A program made the translations under genes and the position numbers. A stretch of DNA of 31,597 bases from UMGS1279 sp045577495 (GTDB taxonomy: Bacteria > Bacillota > Clostridia > Oscillospirales > Acutalibacteraceae), in the NCBI GenBank assembly GCA_045577495.1, contig JAZNIK010000019.1:1-31597 (forward strand), read 5' to 3'. The notes beneath the pieces are model-generated. The model did no database searches. It saw only the letters and a list, made by a program, of their open reading frames with translations, and was not told the origin of the DNA. This document shows, in pieces, positions 6,949 through 14,841 of this stretch; position 1 is the stretch's first letter; each line of letters starts with the position of its first letter.

Positions 6949-9141
6949 CTATTTATCGCTTGCCGTTTTATTCATTTGAAGCTGAGCCATAACCAGCGAG
7001 TAGTAAATACCCTTTTGTTTTAAAAGCTCATTATGTGTGCCAAGCTCTGCTATATTATGCTCATTTATAACTGCTATTCTATCAGCGCAGCGAAGTGTTG
7101 AAAGCCTATGCGCTATAGCAAAGGTTGTGCGCCCCTTTCTAAGCCTTTCCAACGCTTGCTGAACCTGATATTCACTTTCAGTATCAAGCGCTGAGGTTGC
7201 CTCATCTAAAATAAGTATTTTTGGGTCGTTTAAAATCGCTCTTGCAATGGCAACCCTTTGTTTTTCTCCTCCCGAAAGATTATGTCCCCTCTCGCCGATA
7301 TAGGTGTTATACCCGTCGGGAAGTTTACATATAAACTCGTGAGCATTTGCCGCCTTTGCCGCTTTAATTATCTCCTTTAAAGATGCATTTGGTTTAGCAA
7401 AACGAATATTTTCAAGCACTGTGCCCGCAAACAAAAATGTTTCCTGCAACACTACTCCTATCTGATTATGATATGCGGCTAAATCAAAATCCTTTATATT
7501 TTTACCGTCTATTAAAATTGTGCCCTCATCCACATCATACAAGCGCATTATAAGATTTATAAAGGTTGATTTACCCGACCCTGACGAGCCTACCAAACCA
7601 ATCATTTCACCCTTTTTAACCTCAAGGTTTATATTCTCTAACACGAGCTCATATGAGCGGTAACCAAAGCAAACGTTTTTAAGAGAGATATCCCCTTTTA
7701 TTTCAGATTTATCGCTGTTTTGGTTTGAGGTGATTTCGGGTTTTTCATCTAAAACATCATAAATCCTTTCCATACTTGTGGTCATACGGATGATTCGCCT
7801 TGGCAAAAAGCTCATCCAACTGATTGGCCCCGCCAACAAATTAGCGTAGGCAATAAACTGCATCAGCTCACCCACAGACATTGTGCCGCCTAAAACATTT
7901 TGACCACCAAGGTAGATAATTAAATAAGTACTAAAGGAAATTGTTAAAGTAAGCAAAGGAAAAAATGTTGCAAAAAACTTTTCATTCTGCTCTTGAACAA
8001 CTGCAAACTCATCGTTCAAATCACAAAATTCTTTTATCTCTTGCTCTTCCTTGCCATAAGTTTTTACAATACGTATTCCTGACAAAACATCCTGAAGTTT
8101 GTTATGAATTTTATCGTTTTTTCTCCACTGATGATGATAAATTTTTCTGATACGGGGCCAAAAGGTTCTTACAAATATAACAACAAAGGGCATAAAAGCA
8201 AATGCCATAAGTGCAAGCTTCCAGTTCATTATAAGCATAATTATAATCAGCGCAATCATTGTAAGTGCTTGGGTCAGGGTTTTTGACATACAGTTGGTAA
8301 TAAAGTCCTGAACACTGTTGGTATCGCTCGACACCCTTTCAATAAGCTCGCCTGCATTCCGCTTATTAAAAAAGGATAACGAAAGCTTTTGCAAATGCTC
8401 ATTAAGTCTTTGCCTTAACTGATATGTGATTTTTACGCTTAATTTACTGCAAATTATACGCTGGCGATAATAAATTATCAGTCCCACAACTATCTTGGCA
8501 AAATAGACGATAAAAAACAAAAGCACATCAAAAATCCCGCCGCTTGCCGATGCTAAATTATTATCAACAAAAAGCCTGAAAATATATTCTTGAAATAATG
8601 TAAGCGAACTATCAAAAACCAATAAAATTGCAACTAATATTAAAGCGGCAGTGTGCGGTTTGCAAAGCTCTGCCAAACGCTTTATGCCCTGATACTTATC
8701 ATCACATTTGGGGCAAAGCTTGGTACCAGGTAAAACCCTGCCGCATTTTTTACACACCTTGCTAAGCTCATTATTAACCGCTCTTTTACTCTTTTCGCCT
8801 TCTATTAAATATTTTGCGCCCTTTGCAATAGAGGCAAAGTTTGAAACATCACTCATACTTCCCCTTGCTACAAGCCGCTCTATCCCGTCGGTTTTTATAT
8901 TTAGCAAAACTCCGTTAGCTTGCGGGCGGTGAATAACAGCCTCACATTCATTAAGGGGGTAAAAATGAGCATCATCTTCATCAAAAACAAAAAGCACAGA
9001 CTCTGTCATTCCCACCCTACAAGCATCAGAAAACTTGCCCTTTAAATTGATATCTGACCGAATACAATACAAAGGCTTTTGGTTTACAACACTATTTAAT
9101 TTTTTTAAATACTTTTCTTCAAGCGGAATATTTAAATCCAT
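6949..9141 (-). CDS. ABC half-exporter (permease plus ATPase) with N-terminal zinc ribbon
   Basis: The 730-residue protein combines three parts. Residues 1-128 form a non-membrane, beta-rich domain of unknown role. A four-cysteine zinc ribbon follows (CKKCGRVLPGTKLCPKC, C130, C133, C143, C146). Next come a six-helix type I exporter domain (about 160-450) and a nucleotide-binding domain with Walker A GSSGSGKST (518-526), signature LSGGEKQR (622), Walker B ILILDEATSALD (642) and H-loop His678. All catalytic motifs are intact. It is the third gene of a cassette whose first gene encodes a similar 776-residue partner and whose second encodes a DUF1854 protein, so the two probably form a heterodimeric exporter. 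The front domain is longer than in ordinary MsbA-like proteins. Substrate unknown. Confidence 0.92.
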   Translation of the reverse strand: MDLNIPLEEKYLKKLNSVVNQKPLYCIRSDINLKGKFSDACRVGMTESVLFVFDEDDAHFYPLNECEAVIHRPQANGVLLNIKTDGIERLVARGSMSDVSNFASIAKGAKYLIEGEKSKRAVNNELSKVCKKCGRVLPGTKLCPKCDDKYQGIKRLAELCKPHTAALILVAILLVFDSSLTLFQEYIFRLFVDNNLASASGGIFDVLLFFIVYFAKIVVGLIIYYRQRIICSKLSVKITYQLRQRLNEHLQKLSLSFFNKRNAGELIERVSSDTNSVQDFITNCMSKTLTQALTMIALIIIMLIMNWKLALMAFAFMPFVVIFVRTFWPRIRKIYHHQWRKNDKIHNKLQDVLSGIRIVKTYGKEEQEIKEFCDLNDEFAVVQEQNEKFFATFFPLLTLTISFSTYLIIYLGGQNVLGGTMSVGELMQFIAYANLLAGPISWMSFLPRRIIRMTTSMERIYDVLDEKPEITSNQNSDKSEIKGDISLKNVCFGYRSYELVLENINLEVKKGEMIGLVGSSGSGKSTFINLIMRLYDVDEGTILIDGKNIKDFDLAAYHNQIGVVLQETFLFAGTVLENIRFAKPNASLKEIIKAAKAANAHEFICKLPDGYNTYIGERGHNLSGGEKQRVAIARAILNDPKILILDEATSALDTESEYQVQQALERLRKGRTTFAIAHRLSTLRCADRIAVINEHNIAELGTHNELLKQKGIYYSLVMAQLQMNKTASDK

Positions 9142-9161
9142 AGTATTCTCTCCAAAATGCT

Positions 9162-9707
9162 TTACAAATACAAATCCAGTTTTTTCATTTCCTTTTTGCT
9201 TAAAAAAGATATATCCTCTATCTCAAATCTGTTTTCATTTGCATCCTTTATGATGACCCTATTTCCCTTTTGAACAACCGCGCCCGATGAACCCGAGGCG
9301 CTAGTAAAACGGCATTTTCCCTTATCAGTCATCACAGACCAATAGGTGTGACCATACTCCTCTTTAATTGATAAAATCTTTGTTATTTTAGGCATGAAGT
9401 AACGGAGTTCTAACTGCTCGTTAATCAAGTTAACCGTTTCTTTATCAAAAGCCAACAAGTTTTCTATCATACCTATCTCGTCTTGCTTGCCGTCAATCTC
9501 GCGAACCGATAAAAACTCATTAGGCGAGGTAAACGGAAAGGTACGTATAACATTCACCTGTTTATAAAGCTTATCCGCGTGCGAAAGGGATACAAAACCA
9601 CCGCTTGTTCTTGAAAACACCGCATTATCGGGCGTAAGCGGATTTATAGATAAAAGCCGCTCAACACGCTGATTTTCTTCATTTAAAATATCAATTTCCT
9701 TTGTCAT
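9162..9707 (-). CDS. DUF1854 family protein, partner of the flanking ABC exporters
   Basis: The 181-residue soluble protein begins MTKEIDILNEENQRVERLL and has no signal peptide or membrane segment. The arrangement, an N-terminal NPLTPDNAVFSRTSGGFVSLSHAD stretch (split here for reading) followed by VRTFPFTSPNEFLSVREID and EIGMIENL, matches my recollection of DUF1854 proteins. These occur beside ABC exporter genes and, in some proteobacteria, beside cyanophycin genes. No cyanophycin gene is visible here. An upstream in-frame start at 9773 would overlap the 776-residue ABC gene; the ATG at 9705-9707 has GGAG close upstream and begins 1 base after that gene's stop, so it is preferred. Biochemical function unknown; a regulatory or assembly subunit is an inference. 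Confidence 0.75.
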   Translation of the reverse strand: MTKEIDILNEENQRVERLLSINPLTPDNAVFSRTSGGFVSLSHADKLYKQVNVIRTFPFTSPNEFLSVREIDGKQDEIGMIENLLAFDKETVNLINEQLELRYFMPKITKILSIKEEYGHTYWSVMTDKGKCRFTSASGSSGAVVQKGNRVIIKDANENRFEIEDISFLSKKEMKKLDLYL

Positions 9708-9708
9708 A

Positions 9709-12039
9709 CTAATCTCCGATTCCGCGCATTGCAAGCGCTTTACTTTGAATCTGCAACAGCTTATAATAAGCACCCTTTTGCCGTATTAACATATCGTGGG
9801 TACCCTTTTCGGTAATTTTACCATCCTCAAGCACTATAAGCTCATCGGCATCGCGTAAGGTTGAAAGTCTGTGCGCTATTGAAAGGGTGGTACGGTTTTT
9901 TATAAGCTCTTTAAGTGAACGCTGAATATTGCGCTCTGTTTCGGTATCTACCGCCGCAGTTGCTTCATCAAGTATTAAAATTTTAGGGTCGGCTAAAATC
10001 GCTCTGGCTATTGAGATTCGTTGACGTTCTCCGCCTGACAAAGTTCTTCCGCCCGCCCCAACATATGTATCATATCCGTCAGGCAATTTTGTGATAAAAT
10101 CGTGTGCGCTTGCGGCAACTGCCGCCTTTAAAACATCGCTTTTTGTTGCGTTTTGATTGGCATAGGCTATATTTTCATAGATGGTGCCTTTAAAAATATA
10201 TGTTTCCTGACTTACAAGCGCTATATTTCGCCTAACATCCTCAAACGCCATATCCCTTATGTTTATTCCGTCTAAGTAGATATTGCCTGTGGTAGCATCA
10301 TAAAGTCTGGTAATAAGGTTTGCCAAGGTAGTTTTGCCCGCGCCCGATTTTCCAACAATACCAAGCATTTTACCTGAGGCAACCTCAAGATTTATTTCTT
10401 TAAGCACCTGTCTGTTTTCTTCATACCCAAAGGAGACATTCTCTAACCTTAAATCGCCCTTGAGCTTTTCTTTCCTTATGGGATTTATTGTCTGAACAAC
10501 CTCAGGTTTAGCATCTAATATCTCAAAAATACGTTGAGCAGAGTTCATCGAGCCTGACCACCAACGGAATATGTAGGAAAAGAAATCCGCAGGCCCTGCG
10601 AGTAGCGCCGCATATCCCGCGAAGGTAATTAAGGTGCCGTAGCTCATTTGAGGTTTGAATATAGCCAAAACAAAGCAGGCGCCAATAGTCCAGGTGAAAA
10701 GTGTGGAAAGCACATTTGCCATAGCATATATTACGGTGTAACCGGTATCAAACCTTGCAAAATTAAAATGCGCCGCTTTAACCTTTAAATTTGATTTTTC
10801 AAGCCTTTCGGTCTCGTTTTTTTCTTTACCAAATGCACGAACAACCCTTGCGCCTGTAAGATTATCATTAAGCTTTGAGCGTAAATCCCTCATTGTTTGA
10901 AAGTTTTTGCTGTTATAATGCCACAAAACAGGCTCCAGCTTAATGCTTATAATCATTGCGGGAGGCAAAGCAATTATTGAAACTAAGGCTAAAATCCAAT
11001 TAGCCCTGAACATAAAATAACAAGAAAAAACTATTATAAAAAGATTTGGCAATATATAGGGTATACCATCAATAAATATATCAGAAACCGATGTGGCATC
11101 ACTGGTAACTCTTGACATAAGACCGCCTGTTTTTTTGCCCGTAAAAAATGAAACCGACAGCGACTGAATTGATGAGAAAACATTTTTTCTAAGCTGTGAT
11201 ACAACATTAGGAACAATTTTTGCAACAAGTATGCCCTGAATTATTCCAAAAAGCTGTTGCAACAACTTTACCACAAGCATTGTTATTGCTAAAATCAGCA
11301 AAAGTATTCCAAAATCCTCTATCGGAATAGCCTTTAAAATATCTGAATTTTTTTCACCTGCCAAAACCTCATCATAAAGTATACTTCCGCTAAGGGTTGG
11401 CCATAATGCTGTTAAAAATGAGCCGACAATACACAAAATACTTATAACAATTATTTCTGCCTTATAGGGACTAAAGTATGACGCAAGCCGAAAAAATATT
11501 TTTCTTTTATCCATACACTTAGGGCAAATTTTACGTTCCTTATCGGGATACGGTGCGCCACACTTGGGGCAAAATTCCTCACGCACATCCTCATAGAGCT
11601 TTTCGTTTGGTATATCCTCGTTTTTAATTAAAAGATCTAAAATATCCCTTAGCATGTTCATTCGTGCCCTATATGCATTAGTAAAGGCTAAAATAGGCAC
11701 CGCCTCTCCATCAACCTCTACCCTGAAAACGCCGCCCACAACAAGCGAATCAATAGCGGGGGCGGATAAATTAGAAATACTAAACACCTTAAAGCTAAAA
11801 TCATTGTAATCGGGAGATTTTGAAGCAAAACCGCTTAAAGCACGTTCACTCATAGTGTTTTTTGAGGTGCCGTAAATCAAATGTCTTTTAGTCAAAAGTA
11901 AAAACTGCTCTTTAAAATCACAATCCACAGTCATATCCGCTTTAGCAAAAATAAGCGGTTCATTAAACGATACATTTTTTGTTTGCAACACTTTTTCAAG
12001 CGACTCTGGTATTTTAGAAAGCTTTTGTTGCTCCGACAT
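9709..12039 (-). CDS. ABC half-exporter (permease plus ATPase) with N-terminal PH-like region and zinc ribbon
   Basis: This 776-residue protein opens the cassette. Residues 1-140 look like a soluble beta domain with a stretch (EQFLLLTKRHLIYGTSKN) reminiscent of bacterial PH-like folds. A zinc ribbon follows (CPKCGAPYPDKERKICPKC, C157, C160, C172, C175), then six membrane helices (about 190-480) and an ATPase domain with Walker A GKSGAGKTT (563-571), signature LSGGERQR (667), Walker B ILILDEATAAVD (687) and His723. Both this protein and its 730-residue partner have canonical catalytic motifs, so neither site looks degenerate. The ATG at 12037-12039 follows AAAGAGGTGAC. Transcription starts from the divergent spacer shared with an XRE regulator. 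Confidence 0.92.
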   Translation of the reverse strand: MSEQQKLSKIPESLEKVLQTKNVSFNEPLIFAKADMTVDCDFKEQFLLLTKRHLIYGTSKNTMSERALSGFASKSPDYNDFSFKVFSISNLSAPAIDSLVVGGVFRVEVDGEAVPILAFTNAYRARMNMLRDILDLLIKNEDIPNEKLYEDVREEFCPKCGAPYPDKERKICPKCMDKRKIFFRLASYFSPYKAEIIVISILCIVGSFLTALWPTLSGSILYDEVLAGEKNSDILKAIPIEDFGILLLILAITMLVVKLLQQLFGIIQGILVAKIVPNVVSQLRKNVFSSIQSLSVSFFTGKKTGGLMSRVTSDATSVSDIFIDGIPYILPNLFIIVFSCYFMFRANWILALVSIIALPPAMIISIKLEPVLWHYNSKNFQTMRDLRSKLNDNLTGARVVRAFGKEKNETERLEKSNLKVKAAHFNFARFDTGYTVIYAMANVLSTLFTWTIGACFVLAIFKPQMSYGTLITFAGYAALLAGPADFFSYIFRWWSGSMNSAQRIFEILDAKPEVVQTINPIRKEKLKGDLRLENVSFGYEENRQVLKEINLEVASGKMLGIVGKSGAGKTTLANLITRLYDATTGNIYLDGINIRDMAFEDVRRNIALVSQETYIFKGTIYENIAYANQNATKSDVLKAAVAASAHDFITKLPDGYDTYVGAGGRTLSGGERQRISIARAILADPKILILDEATAAVDTETERNIQRSLKELIKNRTTLSIAHRLSTLRDADELIVLEDGKITEKGTHDMLIRQKGAYYKLLQIQSKALAMRGIGD

Positions 12040-12078
12040 ATTGTCACCTCTTTAAACACTAAATTAAATACTATTTTA

Positions 12079-12107
12079 ATTTTATCACATATATTTTTTA
12101 AATACAA
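12079..12107 (-). promoter_or_regulatory. Promoter of the ABC/DUF1854 operon
   Basis: On the minus strand TTGTAT (12102-12107) lies 17 bases from TAAAAT (12079-12084), with a TGA in front of the -10 box. The start codon is about 40 bases downstream. A 17-bp palindrome lies about 20 bases upstream of the -35 box. Confidence 0.6.
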
Positions 12108-12128
12108 TATATAAATCAATCACATAAC

Positions 12129-12145
12129 GCTAGAAATATTCTAGC
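12129..12145. promoter_or_regulatory. Palindrome, candidate operator in the divergent spacer
   Basis: GCTAGAA (12129-12135) and TTCTAGC (12139-12145) form a perfect 7-bp inverted repeat around ATA. It sits between the ABC operon promoter and the XRE gene, the position expected for an operator bound by a dimeric HTH protein. No T-tract follows, so it is not a terminator. Binding by the neighbouring regulator is inferred. Confidence 0.45.
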
Positions 12146-12164
12146 ATAACTAAACACAAATGTC

Positions 12165-12202
12165 AACTCAAAAGAGGTAATCATTTTAACTCAAAAGAGG
12201 TA
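12165..12202. repeat. Two direct 15-base repeats upstream of the XRE gene
   Basis: AACTCAAAAGAGGTA occurs at 12165-12179 and again, identical, at 12188-12202, a period of 23 bases (about two helical turns). The second copy runs into the TACAAT candidate -10 of the regulator. The spacing suggests two protein-binding sites on one DNA face. Confidence 0.55.
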
Positions 12203-12206
12203 CAAT
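12201..12206 (+). promoter_or_regulatory. Candidate -10 box of the XRE regulator gene
   Basis: TACAAT lies about 30 bases before the regulator start. No convincing -35 hexamer is present at 16-18 bases; that region is occupied by the direct repeats, suggesting activation or repression through them. Confidence 0.4.
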
Positions 12207-12237
12207 ATATGTGTAATTTGAGTATGGGGTGATTTTC

Positions 12238-12480
12238 CTGAATATTGGTGAAGCAGTTAAACTTCGTATCATTGATTTATGCAATGAGCATAATATAACG
12301 GTTAACAAGCTAGCAACTATTTGCGGACTTACTCAATCAACCTTAAGCAACATAGTTAACGACCGTAATAACAGTACTACTATTTCAACCATTAAAAAAA
12401 TTTGTGACGGACTTGAAATCACTATTATTCAGTTTTTTTCGTCACCGCATTTTGATAATTTAGAACAGGAGATAAAATAA
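12238..12480 (+). CDS. Small XRE-type helix-turn-helix regulator
   Basis: The 80-residue protein is essentially one HTH_3 domain: IGEAVKLRIIDLCNEHNITVNKLA, GLTQSTLSNIVNDRNN as turn and recognition helix, then ISTIKKICDGLEITIIQFF. Homologues that I remember begin MNIGEAV, which here would need a CTG start at 12238, placed 4-5 bases after GGGGTGAT. An upstream GTG at 12229 would add MIF(L) but would use part of the only visible ribosome site as its own codon. The gene diverges from the ABC/DUF1854 operon and is the obvious candidate to control it. It ends before a bidirectional terminator. Confidence 0.85.
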   Translation: MNIGEAVKLRIIDLCNEHNITVNKLATICGLTQSTLSNIVNDRNNSTTISTIKKICDGLEITIIQFFSSPHFDNLEQEIK

Positions 12481-12520
12481 GCCAACTGTTTTATCAGATT
12501 ATTATATTATTCAAAAATAA

Positions 12521-12552
12521 AAAGTCAGTTTGCAAAAAAGCAAACTGACTTT
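12521..12552. terminator. Bidirectional terminator after XRE and the 189-residue gene
   Basis: AAAGTCAGTTTGC (12521-12533) pairs perfectly with GCAAACTGACTTT (12540-12552) around six A residues. It serves the plus-strand XRE gene and the minus-strand dnaG-rpoD transcript, whose last stop codon is at 12555. Confidence 0.92.
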
Positions 12553-12554
12553 TA

Positions 12555-13124
12555 TCATTTAACAAATTCGGCTTGTTCAACCTTTTTTTGAATTTTTGAT
12601 AAAAACCAACAGTAAAGTGCCTCTCCAAGTTCTTGATAAATGGGGTCACCATCGTGTGAGCAGAGCATTGCAAAGGTTTGCCCTACCCTACGGTCAACCT
12701 CTGTTCCCCTACGGAAAGATAGATAATAAAATGAGAATGCACCCGTATCGGAAGAACGCACAAACAAATCATTATCCAATTCATAAAGCTTATCAAAAAA
12801 TGAAGTTCTTGCGGTATTGGCGATTGCAATATTATCGCAAAACTCCTCCAAACCCGCCATAACAGTAAAGGATAAAAGTAATATTTTTTGTGTCATAAGA
12901 CTTTCGCTATCGTTTTGCGAAAGGGTCAATTCATCCTTACGGCAGACAGATACAAACTCGTTTGCAAGTAACACGCCAAGCTCTTTTGCTTTATCTAAAT
13001 TACCGTTTTCTTTTTGCTTTTTATAATCGGCATCATCGCCATAAAGCTCATTATTCAAAAATGGTTTATCTGTACTGTTTGAGCCGAAAATTTTCATATC
13101 TTTATCTTCGTGCACTCTACTCAC
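12555..13124 (-). CDS. Unknown cytoplasmic protein downstream of the TSCPD gene
   Basis: I do not recognise this 189-residue protein. It has no signal peptide or membrane helix, a polar N-terminus and a mostly helical core (SLMTQKILLLSFTVMAGLEEF ... ALYCWFLSKIQKKVE; motif split). The middle contains FYYLSFRRGTEVDRRVGQTFA. It overlaps the TSCPD gene by 8 bases and is last in the dgt-dnaG-rpoD transcript, before a strong terminator. The start is uncertain: GTG at 13124 overlaps the upstream gene, another GTG at 13115 follows AGGTGAG, and an ATG at 13097 has a weak ribosome site. Being co-transcribed with an Fe-S type Rrf2 regulator and a TSCPD protein is the only clue to its role. Confidence 0.7.
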   Translation of the reverse strand: MSRVHEDKDMKIFGSNSTDKPFLNNELYGDDADYKKQKENGNLDKAKELGVLLANEFVSVCRKDELTLSQNDSESLMTQKILLLSFTVMAGLEEFCDNIAIANTARTSFFDKLYELDNDLFVRSSDTGAFSFYYLSFRRGTEVDRRVGQTFAMLCSHDGDPIYQELGEALYCWFLSKIQKKVEQAEFVK

Positions 13125-13368
13125 CTGCCTTAATTTCCTTTAAAGCCGTTGCTAATTGGTCGGGGCAAGATGTTCCTCTAAAGCCACAACGAATTGCGCT
13201 TAAACGCTCGATAACATCATCAACCCTCATACCCTTCACAAGACTGGATATACCTTTTGTGTTGCCGTTACAACCACCCTCAAAGGTTACTGACTCTATT
13301 ATATCATTCTCAATTTCGATAAAAATCGAGCGAGAGCATACTCCCTTTGTTTTATATGTGTATTTCAT
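13117..13368 (-). CDS. TSCPD domain protein (TIGR03905 type)
   Basis: The 83-residue protein matches the small TSCPD family: TKGVCSRSIFIEIENDIIESVTF, GGCNGNTKGISSLVKGM with a conserved cysteine-glycine turn, and GTSCPDQLATALKE near the C-terminus, the motif that gives the family its name. The same domain is found at the C-terminus of some vitamin B12-dependent ribonucleotide reductases, where it is thought to bind metal or assist reduction. The stand-alone proteins are uncharacterised. It begins 12 bases after the Rrf2 regulator gene and overlaps the next gene. Confidence 0.88.
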   Translation of the reverse strand: MKYTYKTKGVCSRSIFIEIENDIIESVTFEGGCNGNTKGISSLVKGMRVDDVIERLSAIRCGFRGTSCPDQLATALKEIKAGE

Positions 13369-13380
13369 CTTTTAGACCTC

Positions 13381-13770
13381 TCATTTATCAAAGGTTACCT
13401 CTGATAATTTTTTTCGCATATATGTTGTTATATCTGAAAAAACTCCCTTAAAATCACAAAAGCCATTCGGGTGTGTGCAACCGCAACTACCATCGCTATG
13501 ACAACGGCTAAGATTAAGGGTGCCGTAAATTTCCTCAACGACCTGCAAAAGAGTTATCTCCTCGGGGGATTTTGCTAGAACGTATCCGCCCTTATTACCC
13601 TTAAAAGAACGAACGATGCCGCCTTGAACCAGTCTATGCAAAATTTTTAAAGTAAACCTAGGAGTAACTCCTGTTTTTTCTGCTATTGCCGCCGCATCAA
13701 GCCTATCGGTCTGTTTTGCAAGGCAAGATACAATGCGGATTGCATAATCAGTTTCATTGTTTAAAAACAT
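13381..13770 (-). CDS. Rrf2 family transcriptional regulator with cysteine cluster
   Basis: The 129-residue protein begins MFLNNETDYAIRIVSCLA, has a winged HTH typical of Rrf2 (AIAEKTGVTPRFTLKILHRL, then GNKGGYVLA for the wing), and carries cysteines C90, C96, C98 and C105. IscR-type members bind an Fe-S cluster through three cysteines spaced C-x5-C-x5/7-C. The pattern here (C-x5-C-x-C-x6-C) is compatible with a cluster or metal sensor but has an extra cysteine. It lies 5 bases after rpoD and before the TSCPD gene. Its targets are not visible here; no isc/suf genes are in the window. Confidence 0.9.
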   Translation of the reverse strand: MFLNNETDYAIRIVSCLAKQTDRLDAAAIAEKTGVTPRFTLKILHRLVQGGIVRSFKGNKGGYVLAKSPEEITLLQVVEEIYGTLNLSRCHSDGSCGCTHPNGFCDFKGVFSDITTYMRKKLSEVTFDK

Positions 13771-13775
13771 TATTT

Positions 13776-14840
13776 TTACCTATCTTTAAATTTATTACTG
13801 CGAACAGGATGACGGAGTTTTCTAAGTGCTTTTGCCTCAATCTGACGGATACGCTCACGAGTAACATTAAACTCGCTACCAACCTCCTCTAAAGTGTGGC
13901 ATCTACCATCTTGAAGTCCAAAACGTAGCCTGATAACCGATTCTTCCCTTGGAGTTAAGGTATGAAGCACAGAATCAATATCCTCGTTAGTTATTGTTTT
14001 AAGCGCGGCATCATCAGGCGCCATAGCATCCTCATCGCGAATGAAGTCCATAAGTCTGCTATCCTCCTCAGGACCTATTGGTGTTTCCATAGAAACAGGC
14101 TCCTGAGCAACACGCATAATTTCGCGAACTCGCTCTACCGAAAGTTCCATACGCTCTGCGATAAGCTCCTCGGTAGGTTCTTGTCCATTTTCGTGTAAGA
14201 GTTGACTTTGGATTTTTTTAAGTCTGTTGATGGTTTCAACCATAAGAACAGGTATACGAATGGTTCTTGCTTGGTCGGCAATAGCCCTTGTTATTGCCTG
14301 ACGGATCCACCATGTTGCATATGTTGAAAACTTGAAGCCTTTGGTATGGTCAAATTTTTCAACCGCTTTAATAAGACCAACATTCCCCTCTTGAATAAGG
14401 TCAAGAAAATGCATTCCACGGCCAACATATTTTTTTGCGATACTAACAACCAAGCGAAGATTAGCCTCGGTAAGACGTTTTTTTGCATTTTCGTCACCAT
14501 CTAGGATTTTTAAGGCTAATTCAATTTCCTCATTACCGCTTAAAAGAGGAACGCGACCGATTTCCTTCAAATACACTTTAACGGGGTCATCTAAAGAAAT
14601 TGTCTCGATATTAGAAATATCTTCCTCAATATTTTCTGCCTCAAGTTCTTCCAAGGCAAGTTCATCCAGAGTCGGTTCTGCAAATTCATCAAGGTCTAAA
14701 ACAGGTGGCTCAGCAGAAAGCGCTTCAACATCATCGGGAACTTCTTCGATTTCCTCAAATTCGTTTACCTCTTTGTTTTCTAATTCTGCATCGTTTTCTA
14801 TAGCCTTTTCTTCCTGAATTTTTAGTTCTTTTTTGCTCAT
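13776..14840 (-). CDS. rpoD: RNA polymerase housekeeping sigma factor (sigma-70/SigA)
   Basis: The 354-residue protein has an acidic N-terminus (to about residue 80) in place of a full region 1.1. Region 1.2 follows (DDPVKVYLKEIGRVPLLS), then region 2 with NLRLVVSIAKKYVGRGM and the -10-recognising FKFSTYATWWIRQAITRAI, region 3 (VERVREIMRVAQEPVSMETPIG), and region 4 with LTPREESVIRLRFGL and the HTH GSEFNVTRERIRQIEAKAL. Length and motifs are those of the primary sigma of Clostridia. It starts 1 base after dnaG stops, with AGAGGTAA as ribosome site, in the classical dnaG-rpoD arrangement. Confidence 0.97.
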   Translation of the reverse strand: MSKKELKIQEEKAIENDAELENKEVNEFEEIEEVPDDVEALSAEPPVLDLDEFAEPTLDELALEELEAENIEEDISNIETISLDDPVKVYLKEIGRVPLLSGNEEIELALKILDGDENAKKRLTEANLRLVVSIAKKYVGRGMHFLDLIQEGNVGLIKAVEKFDHTKGFKFSTYATWWIRQAITRAIADQARTIRIPVLMVETINRLKKIQSQLLHENGQEPTEELIAERMELSVERVREIMRVAQEPVSMETPIGPEEDSRLMDFIRDEDAMAPDDAALKTITNEDIDSVLHTLTPREESVIRLRFGLQDGRCHTLEEVGSEFNVTRERIRQIEAKALRKLRHPVRSNKFKDR

Positions 14841-14841
14841 T

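Noticed and set aside
12165..12202. CRISPR-like repeat pair
   Set aside because: Only two 15-base units with an 8-base spacer and no cas genes; they fit operator sites better.
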